From: Poriferisodalis sp965208925
Lineage (GTDB): Bacteria > Actinomycetota > Acidimicrobiia > Acidimicrobiales > Poriferisodalaceae
DNA length: 64,000 bases
NCBI RefSeq assembly: GCF_965208925.1
Contig: NZ_OZ242364.1
Coordinates: 3,348,001 to 3,412,000 of the forward strand
Reading direction: 5' to 3'
This document shows, one piece after another, positions 33,868 to 43,305 of this stretch. The position numbers and the translations under genes were made by a program. The notes under the pieces were generated by a model. It had not been told where the DNA came from, made no database searches, and saw only the letters and a program-made list of their open reading frames with translations. Every line of letters starts with the position of its first letter. Within the stretch, counting starts at the first letter, position 1.

Positions 33868-35018
33868 CGGCAGCACTATCGAACCCGCCTGCCGGCATGA
33901 CCGTGACGACGGCGTCCGAGCCAGTCGTGGTCGACGAGCTGATCACCGAGACGGCTGACCGGTTGTTCGGCGAGCTGTGCACCCATGAGGCAGTGCAGGC
34001 CGCCGAAGAAGCGGGCGGCGCGCCCGACATCTGGGATGCGTTCTGCGAGACCGGATTCGACCTCATCGCTGTACCCGAGGAGGCCGGCGGCTCGGGCGGC
34101 ACCCTCGCGGAGGCCATCGAGGTGCTGCGCCTGGTCGGCTACCACTCAGCACCGATCCCGGCGGCCGAGAACGGCATCCTCGGCGGCTGGCTGCTGGCCG
34201 AAGCCGGCCTCGAACGCCCCGACGGTCTGGTCACGGTCGTCCCGCCTCGGGCGGATGAAGGCAGCTGGTCCGGCGGCGGAGCGTGCTCGGTCGAGATCGC
34301 TGGTGACGGCACCGCGACGCTGACCGGCGAGGCACACCGGGTGCCGTGGGCGCGACATGCCGAGGCGATCGTGTGCGTCTGCGAATGCGACGGCCAGACG
34401 ACCGTCGTTGCTGTGCCGGCGTCGGAATGTGAGATCACGCCACTGCCCAACATGGCAGGCGAGCCCCGCGACACGGTCCGCTTCGATGGCGCAACAGGAC
34501 ACGCAGCGCCTGCCCCCGACGGCGTCGATGCCGAGGCCTTGGCGCAGCGCGGTGCGCTGTCCCGGGTGGCGCTGATGGCAGGCGCCATCGAGAAGATGTG
34601 CCAGCTCACGGTCAGCTACACCAACGAGCGAGTGCAGTTCGGCCGCCCGGTGGCCCGCTTCCAGGCCGTCCAGCAGCACCTGGTCTGGGCCGCGCAGGAT
34701 GCGGCGCTGGTACGCATGGCCGCTGAGGTGGCAGCACGGGAAGCCACCCGGGAAGATGCTCCCTTCGAGATCGCCGCAGCCAAGCTCATCGCCAACCAGG
34801 CGGCCGCCCGAGCCACCAAGGCCTGCCACCAGGCCCACGGCGCCATGGGCATGACCCAGGAGTACCCGCTGCACCACTTCAGCCGCCGGCTGTGGAGCTG
34901 GCGCAAGGAGTACGGTTCCGATGCCCATTGGGCCGGCGTGCTGGGAACCATGGCGACCCGCGTCGGCCCCGACGGCCTCTACCCCCTCATCACGTCGGGC
35001 ACCGCCGCCCTCGGCTGA
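33864..35018 (+). CDS. Acyl-CoA dehydrogenase, second of a pair
   Basis: 384 residues from ATG 33864. More divergent than its partner: the FAD-binding middle domain is shortened and the recognisable ACAD part is C-terminal, with SYTNERVQFGRPVARFQAVQQH, AAKLIANQAAARATKACHQAHG and GMTQEYPLHHFSRRLWSW. This is the usual pattern of the partner subunit in heteromeric ACADs. The longer upstream frame is a shadow of the first dehydrogenase. Confidence 0.85.
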   Translation: MTAALSNPPAGMTVTTASEPVVVDELITETADRLFGELCTHEAVQAAEEAGGAPDIWDAFCETGFDLIAVPEEAGGSGGTLAEAIEVLRLVGYHSAPIPAAENGILGGWLLAEAGLERPDGLVTVVPPRADEGSWSGGGACSVEIAGDGTATLTGEAHRVPWARHAEAIVCVCECDGQTTVVAVPASECEITPLPNMAGEPRDTVRFDGATGHAAPAPDGVDAEALAQRGALSRVALMAGAIEKMCQLTVSYTNERVQFGRPVARFQAVQQHLVWAAQDAALVRMAAEVAAREATREDAPFEIAAAKLIANQAAARATKACHQAHGAMGMTQEYPLHHFSRRLWSWRKEYGSDAHWAGVLGTMATRVGPDGLYPLITSGTAALG

Positions 35019-35044
35019 GCTGAGCGCATCGGGGTGGGCGCATC

Positions 35045-35050
35045 TACGCT
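35045..35050 (+). promoter_or_regulatory. -10 box of the enoyl-CoA hydratase gene (leaderless)
   Basis: TACGCT lies six bases before ATG 35057, so this gene probably has its own leaderless transcript inside the catabolic run. Confidence 0.4.
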
Positions 35051-35056
35051 CGCCGC

Positions 35057-35875
35057 ATGAACGAGAGCAACCTCGACGACTACGGCCAGTACGGCGACGT
35101 ATCGGTGAAGCTGGGCGACGACCACGTGGCGGTCGTGGAGATTCACCGGCCGCCCAACAACTTCTTCGACCTCGAGCTGATCGACGGCCTGGTGACCGCA
35201 TTCGGCGATCTCGACGAGGAGGACGGCTGCCGCGCCAGCGTGCTGTGCTCGGAGGGCAAGAACTTCTGCGCCGGGGCGCAGTTCGGCAACGATGGTCGCC
35301 GAGGCGGCGAGATCACCGCCACCAACGCCGACGGCAGCCCCCGACATCTCTACGACGCAGCCTTCGACCTGTTCTCCAAGCGCAAGCCGGTGGTCGGCGC
35401 CATCCAGGGTGCGGCCGTCGGCGGCGGTTTAGGCGTGGCCTGCTTCCCGGATTTCCGCATCGCTGCCCCCGAGGCCCGCTTCACCGCCAATTTCGCCCGA
35501 TTGGGCTTCCACCACGGTTTCGGGTTGACGGTCACGCTCCCCCTGCTCGTCGGCAACCAGCAAGCCCTGGACCTGCTCTACACCGGCCGGCGCGTCAAGG
35601 GCGACGAGGCTGTCGAGATCGGCCTGGCCGACAAGCTGGTGCCGCTCGACGAGCTGCGCCAGGCGGCCTATGACGTCGCTTGCGAGATAGCGGGCTCGGC
35701 TCCGCTGGCCGTCGAGTCCATCCGGTACACGATGCGCGGCCACCTCGCCGATGCCATCAAGGTCGCCACCGATAACGAGAAAGCCGAGCAAGACCGGCTG
35801 CGCACCACCAACGACTGGCGCGAGGGTGTCAACGCCATGAACGAGCGCCGCACGCCCAACTTCACCCGCAGCTGA
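35057..35875 (+). CDS. Enoyl-CoA hydratase/isomerase
   Basis: 272 residues of the crotonase fold. VVEIHRPPNNFFDLELIDGL at the N-terminus, oxyanion-hole segments SEGKNFCAGAQFG and GAIQGAAVGGGLGVACFPD, then ARLGFHHGFGLTVTLPLLVG. In the second segment the usual glutamates of the hydratase active site are not in their classical places, so isomerase or hydrolase activity is possible. Stands between acyl-CoA dehydrogenase genes in one orientation. Confidence 0.87.
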   Translation: MNESNLDDYGQYGDVSVKLGDDHVAVVEIHRPPNNFFDLELIDGLVTAFGDLDEEDGCRASVLCSEGKNFCAGAQFGNDGRRGGEITATNADGSPRHLYDAAFDLFSKRKPVVGAIQGAAVGGGLGVACFPDFRIAAPEARFTANFARLGFHHGFGLTVTLPLLVGNQQALDLLYTGRRVKGDEAVEIGLADKLVPLDELRQAAYDVACEIAGSAPLAVESIRYTMRGHLADAIKVATDNEKAEQDRLRTTNDWREGVNAMNERRTPNFTRS

Positions 35876-36046
35876 TGCTGGGTCGCACCTGTATGTCGGC
35901 GCCTGCCCGCAGCTGATGGCCGGTTTCGCCCGAACGCCCACGGCCGCTTGTTGCCTCGCGATCTCCGGGTCTGGCACGGCCGGGCCGCTTCCACGTGCAC
36001 GGGTCCACCTGCGACCGATGGCCGCTCCTTCGTCGGGAGGAGGACA

Positions 36047-37237
36047 GTGCTGAGGCCTGACGACGTGCGGGCGGCGCTGGACGGCTTGCTCGAGCGCCGC
36101 ACCGACCAGACACGGCTGACTTCAATGGGGGCCGGAAGCGACGATCTGGACGATGGCCGGGCATACCTGGCGGCCACGGTCGAGGGTGGCTGGCATGTGC
36201 CGACGTGGCCCGCCGACCATGGCGGTCGCGACGCGTCGGCGGCCGAGAATCAACTCATCGGCTCGGTGCTGCGCGAGTACGTAGTGCCCGACCTGTACCC
36301 GTTCGCCATCGGGCTCGGCATGGTCGGTCCCGCCTTGCTGGCACACGGCACAGCGCAACAGCAGCAGCGCTGGCTGCGACCGATCGCGTCGGGAGCTGAA
36401 GTTTGGTGCCAGATGTTCTCCGAGCCTGAGGCAGGCTCAGACCTCGCCAATGTGGCGCTGAGCGCCGAACGGGACGGTGATGAGTGGCGTCTCGGCGGCC
36501 AGAAGACCTGGACCAGCCGCGCCATGTGGGCCGAGTGGGGCATCTGCCTCGCACGCACCGATCCGGCTCAGCCCAAGCACAAAGGGCTCACGATGTTCGT
36601 GGTCGCCATGGACGCACCCGGCGTCGACGTGCGGCCGTTGCGGCAGATGAACAACGACGCCCACTTCAGCGAAGTGTTCATCGATGGCGCCGAGGTGCCC
36701 GATGAGTGGCGCGTGGGCGATGTCGGCGAGGGCTGGCGCGTGGCGATGACGATCCTCTCGCACGAGCGAGCAGGCGCCGGCAGCCGCGGCGGGGGCGACG
36801 GTGCCATGCGTGGAGCCCGGGTTCCCACGTGGATTGCCGATCTGGCTGCCCTCGGCGCGCTCGATGACAAAATACGAAGGGATGAGGCCATGTCGATCTA
36901 TGCCGCCGACATGGCGTCGCGCTGGACTGCGCAACGGGCCGCAGACGAAGCCCGTTCGGGCGGCAGTCCTGGACCGGCCGGCAGCGGTGCGAAGCTGAGG
37001 ACAGTGTCGTCGTACAAACGACGCGCCTACCTGGCGAATCGCTCTGCTGGAGCTGCGGGCATGCTCGAAAACGGCCACGGCTACATCGAGACGGTGACAG
37101 CACCGTCGATGTCGATCCGCGGCGGCACCGACGAGATCCAGCGCAACATCCTCGGCGAACGCGTGCTCGGCCTTCCCGGCGAGCCGCGCCTCGACCGCGA
37201 TGTGCCTTGGCGCGAATCCCGAAAGGGATTGCTGTGA
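36047..37237 (+). CDS. Acyl-CoA dehydrogenase
   Basis: 396 residues from GTG 36047, preceded by a strong GGGAGGAGGA; the open frame from 35948 adds sequence without ACAD character. Contains GWHVPTWPADHGGRD, FSEPEAGSDLANVAL, GGQKTWTSRAMWAEWGICLART, NNDAHFSEVFIDGAEVPD and MSIRGGTDEIQRNILGERVLGLP. It is closest in style to large ACADs of polycyclic or branched acyl-CoA pathways. The stop overlaps the tesB GTG (GTGA). Confidence 0.9.
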   Translation: MLRPDDVRAALDGLLERRTDQTRLTSMGAGSDDLDDGRAYLAATVEGGWHVPTWPADHGGRDASAAENQLIGSVLREYVVPDLYPFAIGLGMVGPALLAHGTAQQQQRWLRPIASGAEVWCQMFSEPEAGSDLANVALSAERDGDEWRLGGQKTWTSRAMWAEWGICLARTDPAQPKHKGLTMFVVAMDAPGVDVRPLRQMNNDAHFSEVFIDGAEVPDEWRVGDVGEGWRVAMTILSHERAGAGSRGGGDGAMRGARVPTWIADLAALGALDDKIRRDEAMSIYAADMASRWTAQRAADEARSGGSPGPAGSGAKLRTVSSYKRRAYLANRSAGAAGMLENGHGYIETVTAPSMSIRGGTDEIQRNILGERVLGLPGEPRLDRDVPWRESRKGLL

Positions 37238-38061
37238 CCAGCGGCATCAAACCGCCGACGACGTACGGCGAGGTGATGTTCCTTGAGCAGCACGGCCCCG
37301 ATACCTACGTCGGAGTCAGCCCCGAGTACATGTGGGGCCGGATCTACGGCGGGCAAGTCATTGCTCAGGGCCTGTGGGCCGCGTTCCAAACCGTCGACGA
37401 GCGGTTCGTGCCCCACTCGGTACACGCCTACTTCATCCGGGGCGGGACTCTCGACGAGCCGGTCCGTTACGAGGTGGACCGCCTGCGCAACGGCCGCTCG
37501 TTCTGCACCCGGGCAGTCGTGGCCCGCCAGAGCGGCGGCGCAATCCTGAACCTCTCTTGCTCGTTCCACGTGGCCGAGCAGGACGCCGAGATGCAAACAG
37601 CACGCATCCCCCTCGCGCCGAATCCCGAGGATTGCCCGGCGGCTGACGAGGAGCGTTGGCCGTGGATCATGGAGCGCCGCCCGCTGCCGAGCCACCCGGG
37701 GGCAGGCCAGTCGATGGGCTGGGTGCGCATCGTCGACCCGATTGACGACGACCCGCGTCTGCACATCTGCGGGCTGGCGTTCACGTCAGACGCGATCCAA
37801 TTCAACGCTGCCCGCTCGCTGCACCCATTGCAGGTTCCGCACGAGCGCTACCAGGAGACCTTCATGGGCGCATCGCTGGATCACGCGATGTGGTTCCACC
37901 GCCCGATGCGAGCCGACGAGTGGCACCTGTACCAGTTCGACTGCCACGGTCTCACGAGCGCCCGGGGCATCACGGTGGGCAACTTGTTCGCTCCTGACGG
38001 CAGCCACGTGGCAACGATCGCGCAAGAAGTGCTGCTGCGGGAGCGCCGACCCCAGCACTAG
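37234..38061 (+). CDS. tesB: Acyl-CoA thioesterase II
   Basis: 275 residues from GTG 37234. TesB double hotdog: RIYGGQVIAQGLWAAFQTV, PHSVHAYFIRGG, RNGRSFCTRAVVARQSG, then the second domain with SLDHAMWFHRPMRADEWHLY and ARGITVGNLFAPDG. It releases free acid from acyl-CoA and may clear dead-end CoA thioesters of this pathway. Translationally coupled to the acyl-CoA dehydrogenase upstream. Confidence 0.92.
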   Translation: MTSGIKPPTTYGEVMFLEQHGPDTYVGVSPEYMWGRIYGGQVIAQGLWAAFQTVDERFVPHSVHAYFIRGGTLDEPVRYEVDRLRNGRSFCTRAVVARQSGGAILNLSCSFHVAEQDAEMQTARIPLAPNPEDCPAADEERWPWIMERRPLPSHPGAGQSMGWVRIVDPIDDDPRLHICGLAFTSDAIQFNAARSLHPLQVPHERYQETFMGASLDHAMWFHRPMRADEWHLYQFDCHGLTSARGITVGNLFAPDGSHVATIAQEVLLRERRPQH

Positions 38062-38068
38062 CGACTGC

Positions 38069-38093
38069 CGGCTCGGGGCTCAGCCCGCAGCCG
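38069..38093. terminator. Hairpin between convergent tesB and the ArsI-like gene
   Basis: CGGCT (38069-38073) pairs with AGCCG (38089-38093), with an inner GGGC-TCA-GCCC. Its position between convergent genes fits a two-way terminator; no clear U-run. Confidence 0.4.
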
Positions 38094-38141
38094 CGCAGCA
38101 GCAGGCAGCGGCTGCACCAAGTCGCTTGGCTCTCGCCGCAG

Positions 38142-38585
38142 CTATGCGCAGCAAGTCTCGTCGGAGTGGCTCGCTCGCTCGGTGCCTTCGCCGCGTCGTG
38201 ACAGCACCACGTTGTTCATCACCTCGACGTCGCCCTGCTTCACGTACCACTCCCAGTCGATGCCGTGCGGATCGGTGGCCCAGGTCTCCACCTTCTCGGC
38301 GTAGCAGCACATGGTCTCGTCGATGGTGGAGGTGGTCAGGCCAGCGGAAACCATGCGGGCATGCGCCTGCTCCACCTCGCTGGCGGATTCGGTTTCGACC
38401 CCGAGATGGTTGATGGTGCCCCCGTTGCCGGGATTCTCGAACAGCACCAGCTTCAGCGGCGGCTCGTCGATCGCGAAATTGGCATAGCCCTCACGCCGCT
38501 TGGCCGGTTCGGCACCGAAGAGCCGCGAGTAGTAGTCGACTGCCTCGTCGATGTCGTCCACATTGAGTGCCAGCTGCAACCTCAT
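38142..38585 (-). CDS. ArsI/CadI-type glyoxalase-fold metalloprotein
   Basis: 147 residues from ATG 38585; the upstream 26 codons of the frame are not conserved. Vicinal-oxygen-chelate fold: LQLALNVDDIDEAVDYYSRLFG, NHLGVETESASEVE, and the paired cysteines in ETMCCYAEKVETWATDPHG that bind As(III) in ArsI lyases. A second Cys pair ends the protein (ETCCA). ArsI cleaves the C-As bond of methylarsenite; CadI binds cadmium. No arsR, arsM or efflux gene is next to it, so the metal and the regulation are open. Confidence 0.78.
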   Translation of the reverse strand: MRLQLALNVDDIDEAVDYYSRLFGAEPAKRREGYANFAIDEPPLKLVLFENPGNGGTINHLGVETESASEVEQAHARMVSAGLTTSTIDETMCCYAEKVETWATDPHGIDWEWYVKQGDVEVMNNVVLSRRGEGTERASHSDETCCA

Positions 38586-38670
38586 GAGGGCCACACTACG
38601 GCGACCATCCAGCACCGCAAAGGACGATCCCGGACACATCGTGCCGCTGCAATCGGCGGACACGAAGCCC

Positions 38671-38676
38671 TAGGGT
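38671..38676 (+). promoter_or_regulatory. -10-like box of the hydratase gene (leaderless)
   Basis: TAGGGT eight bases before GTG 38685; divergent from the ArsI-like gene 99 bases away. Confidence 0.3.
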
Positions 38677-38684
38677 GCGCCGCT

Positions 38685-39479
38685 GTGAGTGCCACCGGAC
38701 AACCAAGCCCCTTGCAACTCAGTCCGGCACAGCTGGCCGCGGCCGAGGCGCTGTCGAACTACTACGCGACAGGCGGCGATGCGCCCACCGCAGCATTTGC
38801 AGATCTGGGCTTTGAGGACGGACTGGCCATCCAGTGCGAGATGCAGCGCCGGGCGGTCTCGAACGGCGCTGTGCATGCCGGCTGGAAGGTCGGGCTCACG
38901 TCGGATCGGGCCCGTACGACGGTGGGCATCGACGACCGGCCGTTCGGGCACGTCAACCGGGTACTCGCATCACCCGCTGGCATCCCGTCGGCGGAGATCA
39001 GCAAGGTGAGCATCGAGCCCGAGATGTGCTTCGTGATCGGTGAGCGCATCGCCGGCGATGATGTCGATCCGGCCTCAGTGCCCGCCCGCATCTCGCAGGT
39101 ATGCGCCGGCTACGAGGTGAACGAGGCGCGGGTCGCCGTCGGGGGCAATCTCGCCATGCTCGTGGCCGACAACCTGACCAACTGGGCCATCGTGCGGGGC
39201 TCGGGCGTCGAGGCCCCGCCTGCTGCAGAACTCGACCGCTGCGTGGTGACGGTTTCCTGCGACGGCGAGGAGCGCTTCAGCTGCACCGCCGCGGACGAGG
39301 TCGACAACCCCTACCTGTCGATTGCCCGGCTAGCGGCCACATTGCACCGGCACGGTATGGCACTCGAGCCGGGTCAATGCGTCATCACGGGCGCGTACGC
39401 ACGCTTTCGTGTCGAGCCCGGCCAACGCTGGATGACCAGCTACAGCCAGATCGGCGACGTGGAAGCCGTCATCTCATGA
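38685..39479 (+). CDS. 2-keto-4-pentenoate hydratase / fumarylacetoacetate-hydrolase-fold protein
   Basis: 264 residues from GTG 38685. MhpD-like motifs: AGWKVGLTSDRARTTVGID, PFGHVNRVL, the metal-binding SIEPEMCFVIGERI, GYEVNEARV and DNLTNWAIVRG. It hydrates 2-hydroxypenta-2,4-dienoates after aromatic ring cleavage, or acts as a related decarboxylase. The stop overlaps the next gene (ATGA). The long upstream frame is antisense shadow of the ArsI-like gene. Confidence 0.83.
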   Translation: MSATGQPSPLQLSPAQLAAAEALSNYYATGGDAPTAAFADLGFEDGLAIQCEMQRRAVSNGAVHAGWKVGLTSDRARTTVGIDDRPFGHVNRVLASPAGIPSAEISKVSIEPEMCFVIGERIAGDDVDPASVPARISQVCAGYEVNEARVAVGGNLAMLVADNLTNWAIVRGSGVEAPPAAELDRCVVTVSCDGEERFSCTAADEVDNPYLSIARLAATLHRHGMALEPGQCVITGAYARFRVEPGQRWMTSYSQIGDVEAVIS

Positions 39480-40516
39480 GCGCCACTCCTACGAACTCTG
39501 GGCTCCCCGGCCCGACCGTTCTCGAGGTGCCTGACGGGCCGCTCAACGTGCTGGTCACCAAGACACTCACGCTGCCCGATGTCAGTCCCGACGATGAGGC
39601 CGCCATCCGCGAGGCCGCAGGGCCGGGCGCGGTCGTGAACATCGTGGACCGGCTGCGGGACGGGGTTCCGCTGGCCGCCGACGCACAGGTCATCCTCGGC
39701 ATCGTGCCCGAGTGGCTGTTCGATGCCGCCCCGAAGCTGCGCTGGATCCACGCGACTGCATCAGGTGTCGACATGTTCATGTACCCCAAGTTCCTCGACA
39801 GCGACGTCGTGCTGACCGGCGAGAAGGGCCTCGTCGGCAGCCATCTGGCCGACCACGCGTTCGGTCTGCTGCTGGCGCTGGTCAGGCGCATCGCGACGGC
39901 GGTCAAACTCGGCCCGGATGGGTGGGACAACGACCTCCGGGAACAGATGCGCTACAGCGAGCTGGAACTTGAAGGTCTCACCATGGGCATCTTGGGATTC
40001 GGCGGCACGGGCCGGCACATCGCCCGCCGTGCCGCCGCGTTCGGCATGCATGTGCAGGCCATGGACCTGTACCCGGTGCCGCCCGGCGAGGGCGTCGAAG
40101 CCGTCGGCGGGCCTGAGTCGCTGGGTGACATCGTGGCCACCAGCGACGTGCTGGCCGTGGGACTTCCCCTTACCGCCGAGACCAAGGGCATGTTCGACGA
40201 CGAGATGTTCGCGTCGATGCCCGACGGCGCCATCCTGCTGAACGTGACCCGTGGCGAGATCATTGACGGTCCGTCGCTGGAGCGTGCCCTGGCTGAGGGC
40301 AGGATCGGCGGGGCCGCTCTCGATGTCGCACCGGTGGAACCATTGCCGCCGGACAGCCCCCTGTGGGCGTTCGACAACTGCGTCATGACCCCGCATACCG
40401 CCGGGGCGAGCCAGCACCGCGCACGGCGCAACCTGGAGCGCTTCTGCCGCAATCTCGTCGCCCTGCGAGAGGGCCGCCCGCTCGAAGGCGTCGTGGACAA
40501 GCAGACCGGATTCTGA
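39476..40516 (+). CDS. D-2-hydroxyacid dehydrogenase (NAD(P)-dependent)
   Basis: 346 residues from ATG 39476. NAD-binding loop GILGFGGTGRHIARRAAAFG (near residues 166-185), ATASGVDMFMYPKFL, HLADHAFGLLLALVRR, LNVTRGEIIDG with the active-site Arg, and catalytic His in MTPHTAGAS. It reduces 2-keto acids or oxidises D-2-hydroxyacids. Coupling with the hydratase suggests they process the same keto acid intermediate. Confidence 0.87.
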   Translation: MSATPTNSGLPGPTVLEVPDGPLNVLVTKTLTLPDVSPDDEAAIREAAGPGAVVNIVDRLRDGVPLAADAQVILGIVPEWLFDAAPKLRWIHATASGVDMFMYPKFLDSDVVLTGEKGLVGSHLADHAFGLLLALVRRIATAVKLGPDGWDNDLREQMRYSELELEGLTMGILGFGGTGRHIARRAAAFGMHVQAMDLYPVPPGEGVEAVGGPESLGDIVATSDVLAVGLPLTAETKGMFDDEMFASMPDGAILLNVTRGEIIDGPSLERALAEGRIGGAALDVAPVEPLPPDSPLWAFDNCVMTPHTAGASQHRARRNLERFCRNLVALREGRPLEGVVDKQTGF

Positions 40517-40534
40517 CCCTCCCGAAACCCACTC

Positions 40535-40597
40535 AAAATCCGACACGGACCTGTCACAGAAAATCCGACTGGACAGGTCGGGTTTTACCGGTACAGT
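40535..40597 (+). promoter_or_regulatory. Repeat-bearing operator/terminator and promoter before metY
   Basis: AAAATCCGAC occurs at 40535-40544 and again at 40560-40569. The second copy pairs with GTCGGGTTTT (40577-40586), one T-G wobble, forming a 10-bp stem ending in TTTT, a good intrinsic terminator of the upstream gene. GACCTGTC (40548-40555) can instead pair with GACAGGTC (40572-40579). TGGACA (40570-40575) and TACAGT (40592-40597), 16 bases apart, make a promoter whose -35 lies inside the hairpin, so a repressor could act on it. Confidence 0.5.
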
Positions 40598-40667
40598 GCT
40601 GCGCGCTCGGCAATCCCGCCGGGTCAGGCATAGCCCGCCTTATGGGGCGTACGAAATGGAGCTCAAC

Positions 40668-42002
<1,335 letters not shown>

Positions 42003-42017
42003 GGCTCAACGCCCACT

Positions 42018-42042
42018 GCGGCCGGCGAGCACTGCCGGCCGC
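42018..42042. terminator. Bidirectional terminator hairpin between metY and the CoA-transferase gene
   Basis: GCGGCCGGC and GCCGGCCGC form a perfect 9-bp stem with a 7-base loop, centred between two convergent genes. Confidence 0.6.
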
Positions 42043-42047
42043 CATCG

Positions 42048-43301
42048 CTAGCGGACGGCGCCAGCGTCGCGCAGGGCGGCGATCTCGGCGGGCTCCAGAC
42101 CGAATTGGGTCAGGATTTCGTCGGTGTGCTCGCCCTGCGCGGGGCTGGGCCGCCGGATGTCACCGGGCACCCCGTCGATCTGGGTGGCATTGCGCACGAT
42201 GCGGATGTCGCCCATCACCGGGTGATGCACGGGCGCGGCCATGCCCAGATGCTGAACCTGCGGATCGGCAAAGGCTTCGGCCACGCTGTTGACGCGCCCG
42301 CATGGGATGCCTGCGGCATTGAGACGCTCCACCCATTCGTCGCTGCTTGCGGTGGCGAGCCGTTCGCTGATGAGCTTGTTCAGCTCATTCCGGTTGGCCG
42401 AACGCAGCTTGGTCGATGAGAAACGCTCGTCATCGGGCAGATCGGACCTGCCGATCTCGGCACAGAACGCCCGCCACAGCCGCCCACCGGGCGCTGCGAT
42501 GTTGATGTGCCCGTCGGCCGCCTCGTAGGTGCCCATCGGGATCATCGTGGGATGGTCGTTGCCGGCCTGAGGTGGGTCCTCCCCCGCCACCGTCCAGCGA
42601 GCCGCTTGAAAGTCGAGCATGCCGATCATGGACTCAAGGAGCGACGTGTGCACCCAGCGACCCTCGCCGGTGCGTGATCGCTCGATGAGCGCCACGAGCA
42701 CGCCGATTGCGAGCTGAAGGCCAGCAGTCACGTCGCTGATCGCCACGCCCGCACGGACCGGGCCGTGGCCGGGCAGCCCCGTGACCGCCATCATCCCGCC
42801 GAGACCTTGGGCGATCTGATCCACGCCGCCCCGTGTGGCATACGGACCGTCTTGGCCGAATCCCGAGATGGAGCCCATCACGAGGGTCGGGTTCACGGCG
42901 TGCAGGGTGTCCCAGTCGAAGCCCAGCCGGTACTTGACCGTCGGTCGCAGGTTCTCGATCAGCACGTCGGCCGAGCGGACAAGCCGATGAAGCAGCTCCT
43001 GGCCCGATGGGTGCTTCAGGTCGATGACCACAGAGCGCTTGTTGCGATGGATGTTCAGGTGGTCGGGCGATATCTCGCGGCCTTCCTCGAACCCGTCGAT
43101 AGGTGCATCCACCCGTATGACGTCAGCACCCCAGTCTGCGAGCTGGCGGACAGCGGTGGGCCCCGCACGCGCAATCGTCAGATCGAGTACGACGATGCCC
43201 GCGAGCGGAAGCGCTTGAGCAGCTGGATCCGCTCCAGGCGTCGGCACTGTGCTGACCGGCTCAGCACTCACTGGCCCAGCACTCGTTGGCTCAGCGCCCA
43301 C
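42048..43301 (-). CDS. Class III CoA-transferase (CaiB/BaiF family)
   Basis: 417 residues if GTG 43301 is used; GTG 43334 or 43271 are alternatives. The conserved region starts with LPLAGIVVLDLT and ADWGADVIRVDAP, continues NKRSVVIDLKHPSGQELL, RSADVLIENLRP and ISGFGQDGPYATRGGVDQIAQG with the catalytic aspartate in this segment. The first ~25 residues are a low-complexity GAEP/SAEPVS repeat. Transfers CoA to an unknown acid. It follows the amidohydrolase on the same strand with almost no gap. Confidence 0.85.
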   Translation of the reverse strand: MGAEPTSAGPVSAEPVSTVPTPGADPAAQALPLAGIVVLDLTIARAGPTAVRQLADWGADVIRVDAPIDGFEEGREISPDHLNIHRNKRSVVIDLKHPSGQELLHRLVRSADVLIENLRPTVKYRLGFDWDTLHAVNPTLVMGSISGFGQDGPYATRGGVDQIAQGLGGMMAVTGLPGHGPVRAGVAISDVTAGLQLAIGVLVALIERSRTGEGRWVHTSLLESMIGMLDFQAARWTVAGEDPPQAGNDHPTMIPMGTYEAADGHINIAAPGGRLWRAFCAEIGRSDLPDDERFSSTKLRSANRNELNKLISERLATASSDEWVERLNAAGIPCGRVNSVAEAFADPQVQHLGMAAPVHHPVMGDIRIVRNATQIDGVPGDIRRPSPAQGEHTDEILTQFGLEPAEIAALRDAGAVR

Positions 43302-43305
43302 CGGC

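Noticed and set aside
40535..40667. Known SAM riboswitch before metY
   Set aside because: The conserved cores of SAM-I/IV or SAM-II could not be matched by eye; the repeats look more like an operator plus terminator.
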